Origin: Pseudomonadales bacterium
Lineage (GTDB): Bacteria > Pseudomonadota > Gammaproteobacteria > Pseudomonadales > Azotimanducaceae
Assembly: GCA_022448765.1 (NCBI GenBank)
Contig: JAKUTI010000038.1
Coordinates: forward strand, 1 to 15,332
DNA length: 15,332 nt
Direction: 5' to 3'
How positions within the stretch are numbered: position 1 is the stretch's first letter; each line of letters opens with the position of its first letter. A program made the position numbers and the translations under genes. The notes under the pieces were generated by a model. It saw only the letters and a list, made by a program, of their open reading frames with translations, had not been told where the DNA came from and did not search any database. Below, piece by piece: positions 1-6,842 of the stretch.

Positions 1-480
1 GTAGACCTGCAGGTACTCGATGGTCATGCTGCGCACGGTGTCTTGCGCCCCGAGCAGCGAGGCGATGGAGGGGGCTGCGAAATAGCCAACGATGGCGAGA
101 ATGGTTCCGACGAGCACTGCCAGTAATTGGGCATGAGAAACCAAGCGCCGGACGTTGCCGCGATCCCCGCCACCGGCTGCCCTCGCAATCACCGACGAAG
201 CGCCTGTGCCGATTCCTGCGGCGAACGCGAATAGCGTGATGGTGATGGGGTACGCAAAGCCCATAGCTGCAAGGGCTTCCGTGCCTAAGAAGCCTAGGTA
301 GACGGCTTCGCCAAGTTGGGCGATGTTCATGGTGATCGAGCCCATTGCCATGAACGCACCGAGGCGAACCAAGTGACCGACGACACTCCCTTGGGTAAAA
401 CTACCGACCTCTTGACGACCCGCCTCGATTCGGGGTTTGCGAGAAACGATTCCTTCGGACGTCTTTTTCGACTCGATCAG
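1..480 (-). CDS. MATE-family multidrug/toxin efflux transporter, N-terminal part (partial at window edge)
   Basis: This is an inner-membrane exporter of the MATE family, which expels cationic compounds, drugs or metabolites using a Na+ or H+ gradient. Reading the minus strand down from 480 gives 160 open codons to the left edge. The motif TQGSVVGHLVRLGAF (codons 29-43) matches the usual MATE start. It is followed by a hydrophobic segment with NIAQLGEAVYLGFLG, then ALAAMGFAYPITITLFAFAAGIGTG across two strings, then GASSVIARAAGGGDRGNV, the typical loop after TM2, and another membrane segment. The C-terminal two thirds lie outside the window. There is no ATG, GTG or TTG before TTG 372 and ATG 351, and starting there would cut into the first membrane segment. 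CTG at 480-478 has an SD-like GAGGGGG four bases upstream and overlaps the TGA of the upstream rhodanese-VOC gene, so translation is probably coupled. The family is secure; the start is not. Confidence 0.88.
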   Translation of the reverse strand, partial: MIESKKTSEGIVSRKPRIEAGRQEVGSFTQGSVVGHLVRLGAFMAMGSITMNIAQLGEAVYLGFLGTEALAAMGFAYPITITLFAFAAGIGTGASSVIARAAGGGDRGNVRRLVSHAQLLAVLVGTILAIVGYFAAPSIASLLGAQDTVRSMTIEYLQVY

Positions 481-1256
481 ACGACCCCCTCGACATGGCT
501 CGAGTGAACCACAACGCTATGGTCCCCGGGTTCTTTGAGGATGAACGAGCGGTGGAAGCGGGACTCAGAGATGGGGCCGGGCTCAAGGCCGAGCTCAGCA
601 AACGCTGCGTGACTGGCGTCGATGTCATCAACCATGAGATCAAATGGCGCTTGAAGATCGTCTGCCGGCTCGCCTTTCGCCAGAATGAGGTGCGTTCCAC
701 CTCGTAGTTCGAGAATCGCGATATCGGAACCAGGTGACAGGTCACGCATCCCGGTTGCGACGAAAAAGGCTTTGCTTTTAGCTGGATCTGGAACGTTGAT
801 GCTGAGGTGTCCAACCCAAATCGCGGGTCTTACGTCTTCCGGTTTACGCATCCAGCGAGAGCGACTCGCCGTTTCCTCGACTGTTTGACCCGCTTTTGCC
901 CAGCCAGAAAACCCTTCTTCAAGGTGGGCGACGTCCTGGTAACCCATGTCCAACAGCGCCTTTGCCGCAAAAGCGGATCGCCCACCACCGGCACAAAAAA
1001 CGACGGTGCGCTGCTCCTCCGTAAAGTAGTTACGGAAATAAGGACTGGCAGGGTCGGCCCAAAATTCGAGCATGCCTCGAGGTGCATGGATTGCGCCGGG
1101 GATGGTGCCTAAATCGATCTGTTCCTGAATTTCGCGAATATCGAGTAGAAGCGGTGGTTTTGGTCCGGCAAGTTCTTTTGCCAGCGCTTCGATGCTTAGG
1201 TTTTCGATGGTTTGCTTGAGTTCGTCGACCGATTCAAAAATGGGTTTGATGGCCAT
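477..1256 (-). CDS. Rhodanese domain fused to a glyoxalase/VOC domain
   Basis: This predicted cytosolic protein of 259 residues has two domains. Residues about 20-125 form a single rhodanese (sulfurtransferase) domain, with LLLDIRE (36-42), IPGAIHAPRG (52-61) and the active-site loop CAGGGRS with Cys88. The EEGFSGW element (113-119) closes the fold. Residues about 146-255 form a VOC (glyoxalase/dioxygenase-like) module, with WVGHLSINVPD (His150) and GGTHLIL (His189) as likely metal or substrate positions. A C-terminal EPGDHSVVVHSS strand lacks the usual terminal metal-binding Glu. Rhodaneses move sulfane sulfur through a cysteine persulfide; VOC domains act on thiol adducts or aromatic rings, or bind drugs. 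Combining them suggests handling of a sulfur-bearing small molecule, but this is inference. The ATG at 1256 is preferred over GTG 1280 because GGAG lies six bases upstream. The gene precedes the MATE exporter with a 4-nt overlap and is divergent from the peptidase gene. Confidence 0.85.
   Translation of the reverse strand: MAIKPIFESVDELKQTIENLSIEALAKELAGPKPPLLLDIREIQEQIDLGTIPGAIHAPRGMLEFWADPASPYFRNYFTEEQRTVVFCAGGGRSAFAAKALLDMGYQDVAHLEEGFSGWAKAGQTVEETASRSRWMRKPEDVRPAIWVGHLSINVPDPAKSKAFFVATGMRDLSPGSDIAILELRGGTHLILAKGEPADDLQAPFDLMVDDIDASHAAFAELGLEPGPISESRFHRSFILKEPGDHSVVVHSSHVEGVV
478..491 (-). promoter_or_regulatory. SD sequence and putative CTG start of the MATE gene, overlapping the upstream stop
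   Basis: On the minus strand GAGGGGG (491-485) is followed four bases later by CTG (480-478), which shares bases with the TGA stop (479-477) of the upstream gene. This gives a CTGA junction analogous to the common ATGA overlap. It is the only plausible initiation site that preserves the whole MATE N-terminus, because an in-frame stop lies at about 519 and no ATG, GTG or TTG occurs between. CTG starts are rare in bacteria, so this call is tentative. Confidence 0.45.
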
Positions 1257-1262
1257 CGTCGT

Positions 1263-1266
1263 CTCC
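1263..1266 (-). promoter_or_regulatory. Shine-Dalgarno site deciding the rhodanese-VOC start
   Basis: GGAG on the minus strand, six bases before ATG 1256-1254, supports that start over the in-frame GTG at 1280, which would add eight residues and has no purine-rich site. Confidence 0.55.
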
Positions 1267-1284
1267 AAGGGATCTATCACCAGT

Positions 1285-1296
1285 GTAACCCGTTAC
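1285..1296. promoter_or_regulatory. Short perfect dyad in the divergent rhodanese-VOC / peptidase promoter region
   Basis: GTAAC-CC-GTTAC is a perfect inverted repeat with 5-bp arms, located between the two divergent genes (1257-1361). Its position would suit an operator controlling either gene, but a dyad this short may be chance and I see no second copy. No convincing -35/-10 pair was found for either direction. Confidence 0.2.
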
Positions 1297-1361
1297 CCGA
1301 CGGCTTGAATTGCAGACGATTGACCGTGAAGATCTTTATTCGTGGTAAACGGTGTAGCGGT

Positions 1362-3398
1362 GTGACGGAAACTTTTACAGAGATAGACGGCTTACCCAAC
1401 TTTAGCGGTATCGACGTTGATGAGATCGAGGAAACAATCAAACAATTGTTGGCGTCTAATCGGGAAGAGATCGAAGGAATCGTTGACCGTGCAGGTGATG
1501 ACCCCACTTGGGACGCCTTCGTGGCACCACTCGAGGAGATTGATGATCGCTTAACGAAGGCCTGGGGACCAATTGCTCACCTAAACGCAGTCGTCAACAC
1601 CGAAGCGTTGCGGGCGGCTCACGACGGATGTTTAGTGGCGTTGACGCAATATTCGACGGAGCTCGGGCAATCGCATTCGCTTTACGACGCCTACAAAAAC
1701 TTACGCTCGAGCAGAGCGTATAACGACAAATTATCCGCACCACAGAAAAAAGTTGTCGATAACGCCTTGCTCGATTTCGAGTTGTCCGGGGTGGCTCTTG
1801 ATAACCGAGCGAAGAAGCGATTTGCTGATATCTGCGATCGACTTGCCGTTCTCTCAAGTGAATTTCAGAACAACGTACTTGATGCGTCGGATGCCTGGAC
1901 TCGGCTTTTGGAGAAGTCTGATTCGTTGCGTGGGTTGCCAGATGTCAATTTGGCGATCGCGGCCGAGGCAGCACGACTACGAGGCCTCGAGGGCTATCTG
2001 GTGACACTGGAAATGCCTTCCTACGCGGCCATTATGGATCACGCGGATGATCGGGAGTTACGGCGCGAAGTGCACGAGGCCTACATCACACGAGCATCGG
2101 ATAGAGGGCCTCACGCCGGAAACTTCGACAACACGAAGATCATGACGGAAATACTTATGCTGCGGCACGAGAAGGCACAGCTCCTCGGTTACGCCAACTA
2201 CGCGGAGTTGTCGGTGGCCAAGAAAATGACAGACGGTCCTGGTGAGATCGAAGGGTTTCTCGAGAATCTTCTCGAGAAGTCGTTACCGAAGGCGCGCGAG
2301 GACCTGGCCGAACTTTCCGACTTCGCGCTGGAAAAGTTCGGAATCGAGGAGGTCTGTCCGTGGGACACACGGTTTTTGTCTGAACGACTACGCCAAGAGA
2401 AATACGCGATTTCTGAAGAAGAATTGCGTCCGTATTTCCCCATGGAGAGGGTACTCACGGGAATGTTCGGGGTGGTCGAGCGTTTGTACGGGATCAAGGT
2501 GCAACGCGCTGTCGCGCCTGATCGCTGGCACGATGACGTATTGTTTTTCGAGATTTTTCGCGATGAGGATCGTATCGCGCGGTTCTACGTCGACGCCTTT
2601 GCTCGGCCGCACAAACAGGGTGGCGCGTGGATGGACGATTGCCGAGTGCGACGCGAGTCCGGTAATTTCCTGCAGTTACCGGCAGCGTTTCTCACCTGTA
2701 ACTTTACGCCACCGGTTGGTGACGTTCCTGCACTGTTGACGCACTCGGAAGTGGTCACTTTGTTTCATGAATTTGGTCATGGACTCCATCATATGCTCAC
2801 GCGACAAGCTTGTGCTGCGGTTTCAGGGATCAATGGTGTCGAGTGGGATGCCGTGGAATTGCCGAGTCAATTCATGGAGAACTGGTGCTGGCAGGCCGAA
2901 TCGATCGGCCTCATCTCGAGTCACTGGCAAACGGGCGATCCGTTGCCCGAGGCACTGCTCAAACGCTTACTTGACGCGCGTAACTTTCAGTCAGGTTTGG
3001 CGATGGTGAGACAACTCGAGTTTGGACTACTGGATATGGCGTTGCATACGAGTCAGTCAGCGCTCGGTCCGCTTGAGGCCATGCTCGACGTGCGCCAACG
3101 AACCGGCCTGGTGCGTCCGCCAGAGTACGATCGTTTCCCGTGGGCGTTCGGCCATATCTTTTCAGGAGGGTATGCCGCCGGCTACTACAGTTACCTGTGG
3201 TCCGAGGTTCTATCGGCCGACGCATTTGCCGCGTTTGAAGAAACGAGCGTATTCCATAGACCCACCGGACAACGATTCCTTCAAGAAATCCTTGAAGTCG
3301 GCGGATCCAAGGATGCGATCGATGGCTACAAGGCGTTTCGGGGACGGGAACCGGATCCATCGGCGATGTTGCGGCACAAAGGACTCGTCACCACCTAA
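1362..3398 (+). CDS. prlC: Oligopeptidase A-type M3 family zinc metallopeptidase
   Basis: This cytoplasmic zinc endopeptidase degrades oligopeptides of modest length; in E. coli the homologue also helps degrade cleaved signal peptides. The product is 678 residues, close to the 680 of E. coli oligopeptidase A. The zinc motif HEFGHGLHH lies at residues 469-477, giving ligands His469 and His473 and catalytic Glu470. The third ligand is Glu499 in WDAVELPSQFMENW, a stretch nearly identical to PrlC. The C-terminal substrate-cleft region with FSGGYAAGYYSYLWSE is also present. The ORF is open back to ATG 1212, but that start would overlap the opposite-strand gene and add residues without family resemblance. 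GTG 1362 gives an N-terminus (MTETFTEIDGLPNFSGI) that aligns with the family start, though its SD is weak. The gene is convergent with the aminotransferase, with only 14 bases between stops and no obvious terminator. Confidence 0.93.
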   Translation: MTETFTEIDGLPNFSGIDVDEIEETIKQLLASNREEIEGIVDRAGDDPTWDAFVAPLEEIDDRLTKAWGPIAHLNAVVNTEALRAAHDGCLVALTQYSTELGQSHSLYDAYKNLRSSRAYNDKLSAPQKKVVDNALLDFELSGVALDNRAKKRFADICDRLAVLSSEFQNNVLDASDAWTRLLEKSDSLRGLPDVNLAIAAEAARLRGLEGYLVTLEMPSYAAIMDHADDRELRREVHEAYITRASDRGPHAGNFDNTKIMTEILMLRHEKAQLLGYANYAELSVAKKMTDGPGEIEGFLENLLEKSLPKAREDLAELSDFALEKFGIEEVCPWDTRFLSERLRQEKYAISEEELRPYFPMERVLTGMFGVVERLYGIKVQRAVAPDRWHDDVLFFEIFRDEDRIARFYVDAFARPHKQGGAWMDDCRVRRESGNFLQLPAAFLTCNFTPPVGDVPALLTHSEVVTLFHEFGHGLHHMLTRQACAAVSGINGVEWDAVELPSQFMENWCWQAESIGLISSHWQTGDPLPEALLKRLLDARNFQSGLAMVRQLEFGLLDMALHTSQSALGPLEAMLDVRQRTGLVRPPEYDRFPWAFGHIFSGGYAAGYYSYLWSEVLSADAFAAFEETSVFHRPTGQRFLQEILEVGGSKDAIDGYKAFRGREPDPSAMLRHKGLVTT

Positions 3399-3412
3399 GC
3401 GACGCGAATGAT

Positions 3413-4639
3413 CTACATGGATTGGCTAAGAAATCCGTGGATGCGCTCGACGGCCTCGATGATGCTCTCGGTAGAACTCGCGTACGAGAAGCGAATAAAC
3501 CCCTCGCCTAAGGCGCCAAAACTGGTTCCGGCGACGGTAGCCACGCCGACTTCTTCCAGCAGTCGATTCTGTAACGTTTTCGCGTCGAATCCCGTGTCTT
3601 CTATGTTAGGGAAGGCGTAAAACGCCCCGCCCGGCATTCGACAGCGGAATCCCGGAAGAGCATTCAGTTGCTCGACGATCACCTTACGCCGCTCATCAAA
3701 GGCAGCCACCATCTGTGTCGCGTTAATTTGAGGACCTTCGAGGGCCGCAAGTCCCGCATATTGTGCGCTCGCGTTGACACAGGAGTGACAGTTCACGGCC
3801 AGTCGAGTGGCTTGATCCACGAGCGTTTCTGGCCAAACAGAATAACCAAGTCGCCATCCGGTCATGGCATAGGTTTTACTCCACCCATCGAGGAGGATGA
3901 GGCGATCGTGAATCTCTGGGTAATGCAGAAGCGAAACGTGGTCGTGACCGTCGTAGCACATGCGTGAATAGATCTCGTCGCTGAGGATAGCGACTTCGGG
4001 GTGTTCGGCGAGACCGGCCACGAGTTTGTCGACTTCTACTTTGGCGACCGCACCGCCTGTTGGGTTAGCGGGCGAGTTAAGGATCACCAGCCGTGTTCGC
4101 GGGGTAATTTGGCTGAGGACACTGTCGGCGTTGAACGAGAAATCGCGATCTTCGAGCAACGGGATCGGAATCGCCTGGGCGCCGGAAAATTCAATGACCG
4201 ATTCGTAGATGGGGAAACCTGGATTTGGATAGAGTATTTCTGCCCCGGCTTCGCCAAACATAAGAATCGCAAAAAACATGGTGACCTTGCCGCCGGGCAT
4301 CACTAGAACCTGTTTTGGGTCGATTTCAATGCCGCGGTTCTTGACGATGTCGGCAGCGACCGCTTCGCGAAGTTCAGGAATTCCTGGCGCCGGTGTATAG
4401 CCGTGATGACCGTCGCGCAGCGCCTTAATGGCTGCCTCGACGATGTGGTCAGGGGTCTTGAAATCCGGCTGTCCGATGCCGAGGTTGATGATGTCGCGAC
4501 CGGAGTTCTTGAGGGCTTCGGCTCGGGCCAGGACTTCGAAGGCGGTCTCGGTACCTAATCGGTGCATTTTGGCAGAAAGGTGCAGCGGTATCCTTGTGTG
4601 CTGCGCTCGTGATGGCCAAGTTAAGGCCGTGGAAATCAT
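3413..4639 (-). CDS. PLP-dependent class I/II aminotransferase (aspartate/aromatic aminotransferase-like)
   Basis: This is a fold-type I aminotransferase that moves an amino group between an amino acid and a 2-oxo acid. The longest ORF has 408 codons. Numbered from its ATG, visible motifs are GIGQPDF (54-60), GYTPAPGIPELREAV (80-94), NPGFPIYES (139-147), SPANPTGG (189-196, with Asn192), LSDEIYSRM (220-228, with Asp221 and Tyr224), and DGWSKTYAMTGWRLGY (251-266, with the PLP-binding Lys255). The motif EGFIRFSYASS near the C-terminus carries the carboxylate-binding Arg. These fit the class I-beta aspartate aminotransferase group, but the substrate cannot be told from sequence. The start is uncertain. 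Family members usually begin near LSAKMHRLGTETAFEV, which would place it at ATG 4567 or at CTG 4585, the latter preceded by AAGGA. The upstream ATG at 4639 has no SD. The gene is divergent from the gamma-glutamyltranspeptidase gene. Confidence 0.9.
   Translation of the reverse strand: MISTALTWPSRAQHTRIPLHLSAKMHRLGTETAFEVLARAEALKNSGRDIINLGIGQPDFKTPDHIVEAAIKALRDGHHGYTPAPGIPELREAVAADIVKNRGIEIDPKQVLVMPGGKVTMFFAILMFGEAGAEILYPNPGFPIYESVIEFSGAQAIPIPLLEDRDFSFNADSVLSQITPRTRLVILNSPANPTGGAVAKVEVDKLVAGLAEHPEVAILSDEIYSRMCYDGHDHVSLLHYPEIHDRLILLDGWSKTYAMTGWRLGYSVWPETLVDQATRLAVNCHSCVNASAQYAGLAALEGPQINATQMVAAFDERRKVIVEQLNALPGFRCRMPGGAFYAFPNIEDTGFDAKTLQNRLLEEVGVATVAGTSFGALGEGFIRFSYASSTESIIEAVERIHGFLSQSM
4583..4595 (-). 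promoter_or_regulatory. SD (AAGGA) before a possible CTG start of the aminotransferase
   Basis: On the minus strand AAGGA (4595-4591) precedes CTG (4585-4583) by five bases, in frame with the aminotransferase. A start there gives the expected family N-terminus (HLSAKMHRLGTETAFEV). Neither ATG candidate (4639, 4567) has a comparable SD. Confidence 0.35.
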
Positions 4640-4660
4640 ATCGGAATCTGCCGGCCTGAT

Positions 4661-4685
4661 GGTTGAGCATATAGGGCGGTTGAGC
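4661..4685. repeat. Tandem 8-bp direct repeat GGTTGAGC in the aminotransferase/GGT divergent region
   Basis: GGTTGAGC occurs at 4661-4668 and again at 4678-4685, a 17-bp period, in the gap between the two divergent genes. Two same-face half-sites could bind a regulator. It is short enough to be coincidence and no promoter elements line up clearly with it. Confidence 0.25.
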
Positions 4686-4718
4686 GAGCAAAGCGATCCG
4701 CGGATGATGGGAGGGTAG

Positions 4719-4739
4719 GTGCCGACGGAAACATCGTGA
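4719..4739 (+). other. Possible 6-codon leader ORF overlapping the start of the GGT gene
   Basis: GGGAGGG (4709-4715) is the strongest SD near this gene but is too far (20 bases) from GTG 4736. It is instead four bases before GTG 4719, which opens a six-codon frame (VPTETS) ending in TGA 4737-4739. That stop overlaps the GTG start of the GGT gene as GTGA. This could be coupling of a very short leader to the enzyme gene; it could also be chance. Confidence 0.25.
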
Positions 4740-6379
4740 ATATTGATTTGGATAAACGCCCTGCGATCGGATCACGCGGCGTGATCGTTACGAATCATCC
4801 ACTTGGGTCAGCGGCAGGCGCGGAGATGCTGGCGGCCGGAGGTAATGCGATTGATGCAGCGATTGCGGCTCTATTTGCACTCACCGTGGTAGAGCCGATG
4901 ATGGTAGGCATATTCGGTGCCGGTATGGCGAATGTTCGACGCGACGATGGTTCTCATTGGTTCATCAATAATTATGCGGTTGCGCCTGCGGCCGCGACGC
5001 CCGAGATGTACCGGACCGTTTCTAATACGTGGCCCGACTATCAGAAAACGCGGGATGACGAAAACGACGTGGGGCCGCTTGCCGTGGGTGTTCCCGGGTC
5101 TTTAGCGGGATGGTGCGAGACGCTTGATCGGTGTGGTCGGTTGTCGCTCGAAGACGTACTGCGACCCGCGATAGGATTTGCGGCCAACGGTTTTCGGGCA
5201 ACCGCATACCTAAGCGGTATTGTCCGAGCCGTTGCACCGTCGATGTCGAGGTTCCCGGAGACTTCGAAAATCTACCTCCCGGACGGAAATCCTATTAGGG
5301 AAGGCGATTTGGTGGTTCAGCGGGACTATGCCGAAACGCTAAAGAACATCGCCAAGTTCGGCCCTAATTTTCTCTACCAAGGTGAACTCGGCGCTTCTAC
5401 CGTCGACTACCTTCAAAGTATTGGTGGGATCATCACGGCCGCCGACCTTAAAAATTACGGAACCGTCATCGACACGGTCGTCTCAGGTAGTTATCGCGGG
5501 TACCGAGTTATTGGGCCCCCACCACCTTCGGCGGGTGGGGTTCAAGTGATCGAAATGCTCAACATACTCGAAGGATTTGATTTGGCTTCGATGGGATTCG
5601 GATCCGTGGATTCCATCCATGTGATTGCCGAAACCCTTAAGCTCGGGTTCGAGGATCGCAAGCAATACACGGGAGATCCTGCCTTCGTCGATGTCCCGGT
5701 CACCATGCTGACGTCGACAGCGTATGCCGATAAACGCCGGCAGGAGATTGATATGCGTCGAGCGCGCTCGGTAACGGATACAGCAAGTGGCGAGTCGCCA
5801 CACACGACGCACGTGACGGCGGCCGATGCTGACGGCAACGTGATTGCTACGACGCAGACAATTCATGCGCCCTTCGGGTCGAAAGTGATGGTTCCGGGGA
5901 CCGGCATGTTGCTAAACAACACGATGAACATTTTTGATCCGCATCCAGGTTTCGCCAATTCCATTGCACCCGGGAAACGAATGACCAGCAGCATGTCGCC
6001 ACTCATTGTCATGACCGGGGACGAGCCGTGGTTCGCGCTTGGCTTGCCCGGGGCGACTCGGATCTTTCCTTCGGCAATGCAGGCTGTGATCAATGTGATT
6101 GATCATGGCATGGATCCCCAAACGGCGGTCGAGGCTCCGCGGATTTGGACCCAAGGTCAAGAGCTCGAAATCGAGCAGGGCTTTGAACAAAGCGTTTTGC
6201 GTGGCATCGAGAGGCGTGGCCACGCATTGAACGAAGTTCGTTTAATCGGCGGTGGGATGGGCATGGTCGTTTTCAAGGGCGGTACGATGACGGGATCATC
6301 ATGCTGGCGTGCAGACGGGACTCCGATCGCCGTATCGGGCGGTATGGCACGGTTGGGAAGTCGATTTGACGTTCGTTAG
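4736..6379 (+). CDS. Gamma-glutamyltranspeptidase family protein, without signal peptide
   Basis: This is an N-terminal-nucleophile enzyme of the gamma-glutamyltranspeptidase family (547 residues). Members are made as a proenzyme that cuts itself before a conserved Thr, then hydrolyse or transfer gamma-glutamyl groups, for example from glutathione. The N-terminal part has GVIVTNHPLGSAAGAEMLAAGGNAIDAA in two blocks (15-42) and LAVGVPGSLAGW (115-126). The cleavage site is HTTH with nucleophile Thr357, followed by VTAADADGNVIATTQTI. Further active-site elements are GTGMLLNNTMNIF (388-400), TSSMSP (417-422) and GLPGATRI (436-443), so it looks catalytically intact. The N-terminus is charged (MNIDLDKRPAIG) with no hydrophobic signal segment, unlike the periplasmic E. 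coli enzyme, which suggests a cytosolic role. The GTG start at 4736 is the first usable codon in frame, but its SD is weak. The gene is divergent from the aminotransferase and followed 85 bases later by hisI. The exact substrate is unknown. Confidence 0.9.
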   Translation: MNIDLDKRPAIGSRGVIVTNHPLGSAAGAEMLAAGGNAIDAAIAALFALTVVEPMMVGIFGAGMANVRRDDGSHWFINNYAVAPAAATPEMYRTVSNTWPDYQKTRDDENDVGPLAVGVPGSLAGWCETLDRCGRLSLEDVLRPAIGFAANGFRATAYLSGIVRAVAPSMSRFPETSKIYLPDGNPIREGDLVVQRDYAETLKNIAKFGPNFLYQGELGASTVDYLQSIGGIITAADLKNYGTVIDTVVSGSYRGYRVIGPPPPSAGGVQVIEMLNILEGFDLASMGFGSVDSIHVIAETLKLGFEDRKQYTGDPAFVDVPVTMLTSTAYADKRRQEIDMRRARSVTDTASGESPHTTHVTAADADGNVIATTQTIHAPFGSKVMVPGTGMLLNNTMNIFDPHPGFANSIAPGKRMTSSMSPLIVMTGDEPWFALGLPGATRIFPSAMQAVINVIDHGMDPQTAVEAPRIWTQGQELEIEQGFEQSVLRGIERRGHALNEVRLIGGGMGMVVFKGGTMTGSSCWRADGTPIAVSGGMARLGSRFDVR

Positions 6380-6435
6380 CCTATGCGGGGTATGACGTCG
6401 AACTACCACAGGCGTCAACTTCCATATAGGATGCG

Positions 6436-6464
6436 CCACCTAAAAATTGGTGGACACTAACACC
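6436..6464 (+). promoter_or_regulatory. Mutually exclusive small hairpins just before the hisI start
   Basis: CCACC (6436-6440) can pair with GGTGG (6449-6453), and GGTG (6449-6452) can instead pair with CACC (6461-6464), which directly abuts the ATG at 6465. The only SD-like bases near this start (GGTGG) are inside both structures. The stems are just 4-5 bp, so a role in controlling translation is speculative. A looser TGACG/CGTCA dyad lies upstream at 6393-6417. Confidence 0.25.
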
Positions 6465-6842
6465 ATGAGCGGACCCGACTTCGCAGCAACACCCTTAATT
6501 CCCGTCATCGCCCAAGACGTTGGCAGTGGCGCCGTGCTGATGTTGGCGTACATGAATGAGACTGCGTACGCCGAGACCCTGAAAACCCGAAGGGTTTGTT
6601 ATTTCAGCCGCAGTAGAAACACGCTGTGGCGAAAAGGGGAGGAGAGCGGTCATGTGCAGGAACTTAGGCAGATCTTTTACGACTGCGATGCCGATACGAT
6701 TTTGGTTAAGGTCGAACAAGTGGGTGGTGCCGCGTGCCACGAGGGTTACGAAAGTTGTTTTTTTCGCGAAATCAACCCAGACACAGGTCTCGAGACCGTA
6801 ATTGCCGATCGAGTTTTTGATCCGAAAAAGGTTTACGGGTGA
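6465..6842 (+). CDS. hisI: Phosphoribosyl-AMP cyclohydrolase (histidine biosynthesis)
   Basis: HisI opens the adenine ring of phosphoribosyl-AMP, the third step of histidine biosynthesis, in the cytosol as a zinc- and magnesium-dependent dimer. The 125-residue product has every family signature: VLMLAYMNETAY (24-35), YFSRSRNTLWRKGEESGHVQ (46-65), the metal site DCDAD (73-77) and zinc cysteines Cys91 and Cys98 in CHEGYESC. It ends shortly after that, so it is the monofunctional form without the HisE pyrophosphohydrolase domain found in enteric HisIE. The frame also has TTG 6447 and GTG 6450 upstream; ATG 6465 is preferred because extra residues would not match the family. It overlaps hisG by four bases (GTGA), so the two are co-translated. 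Confidence 0.95.
   Translation: MSGPDFAATPLIPVIAQDVGSGAVLMLAYMNETAYAETLKTRRVCYFSRSRNTLWRKGEESGHVQELRQIFYDCDADTILVKVEQVGGAACHEGYESCFFREINPDTGLETVIADRVFDPKKVYG

Noticed and set aside
401..814. Minus-strand open frame of 137 codons spanning the rhodanese-VOC/MATE junction
   Set aside because: Overlaps two clear genes in another frame, low-complexity Ser/Arg-rich composition, no family match.
1212..1361. ATG-initiated extension of the M3 peptidase frame by 50 codons
   Set aside because: It would overlap the opposite-strand rhodanese-VOC gene and the added residues do not resemble the peptidase family; GTG 1362 gives the expected N-terminus and length.
2242..2739. Open frame of 165 codons on the plus strand inside the peptidase gene
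   Set aside because: Arg/Ser-rich shadow frame of a well-supported gene; no recognisable domain.
3399..3412. Terminator between the convergent peptidase and aminotransferase genes
   Set aside because: The gap is 14 bases and contains no hairpin.
5483..5866. Open frame of 127 codons on the minus strand inside the gamma-glutamyltranspeptidase gene
   Set aside because: Antisense shadow without domain features or SD.
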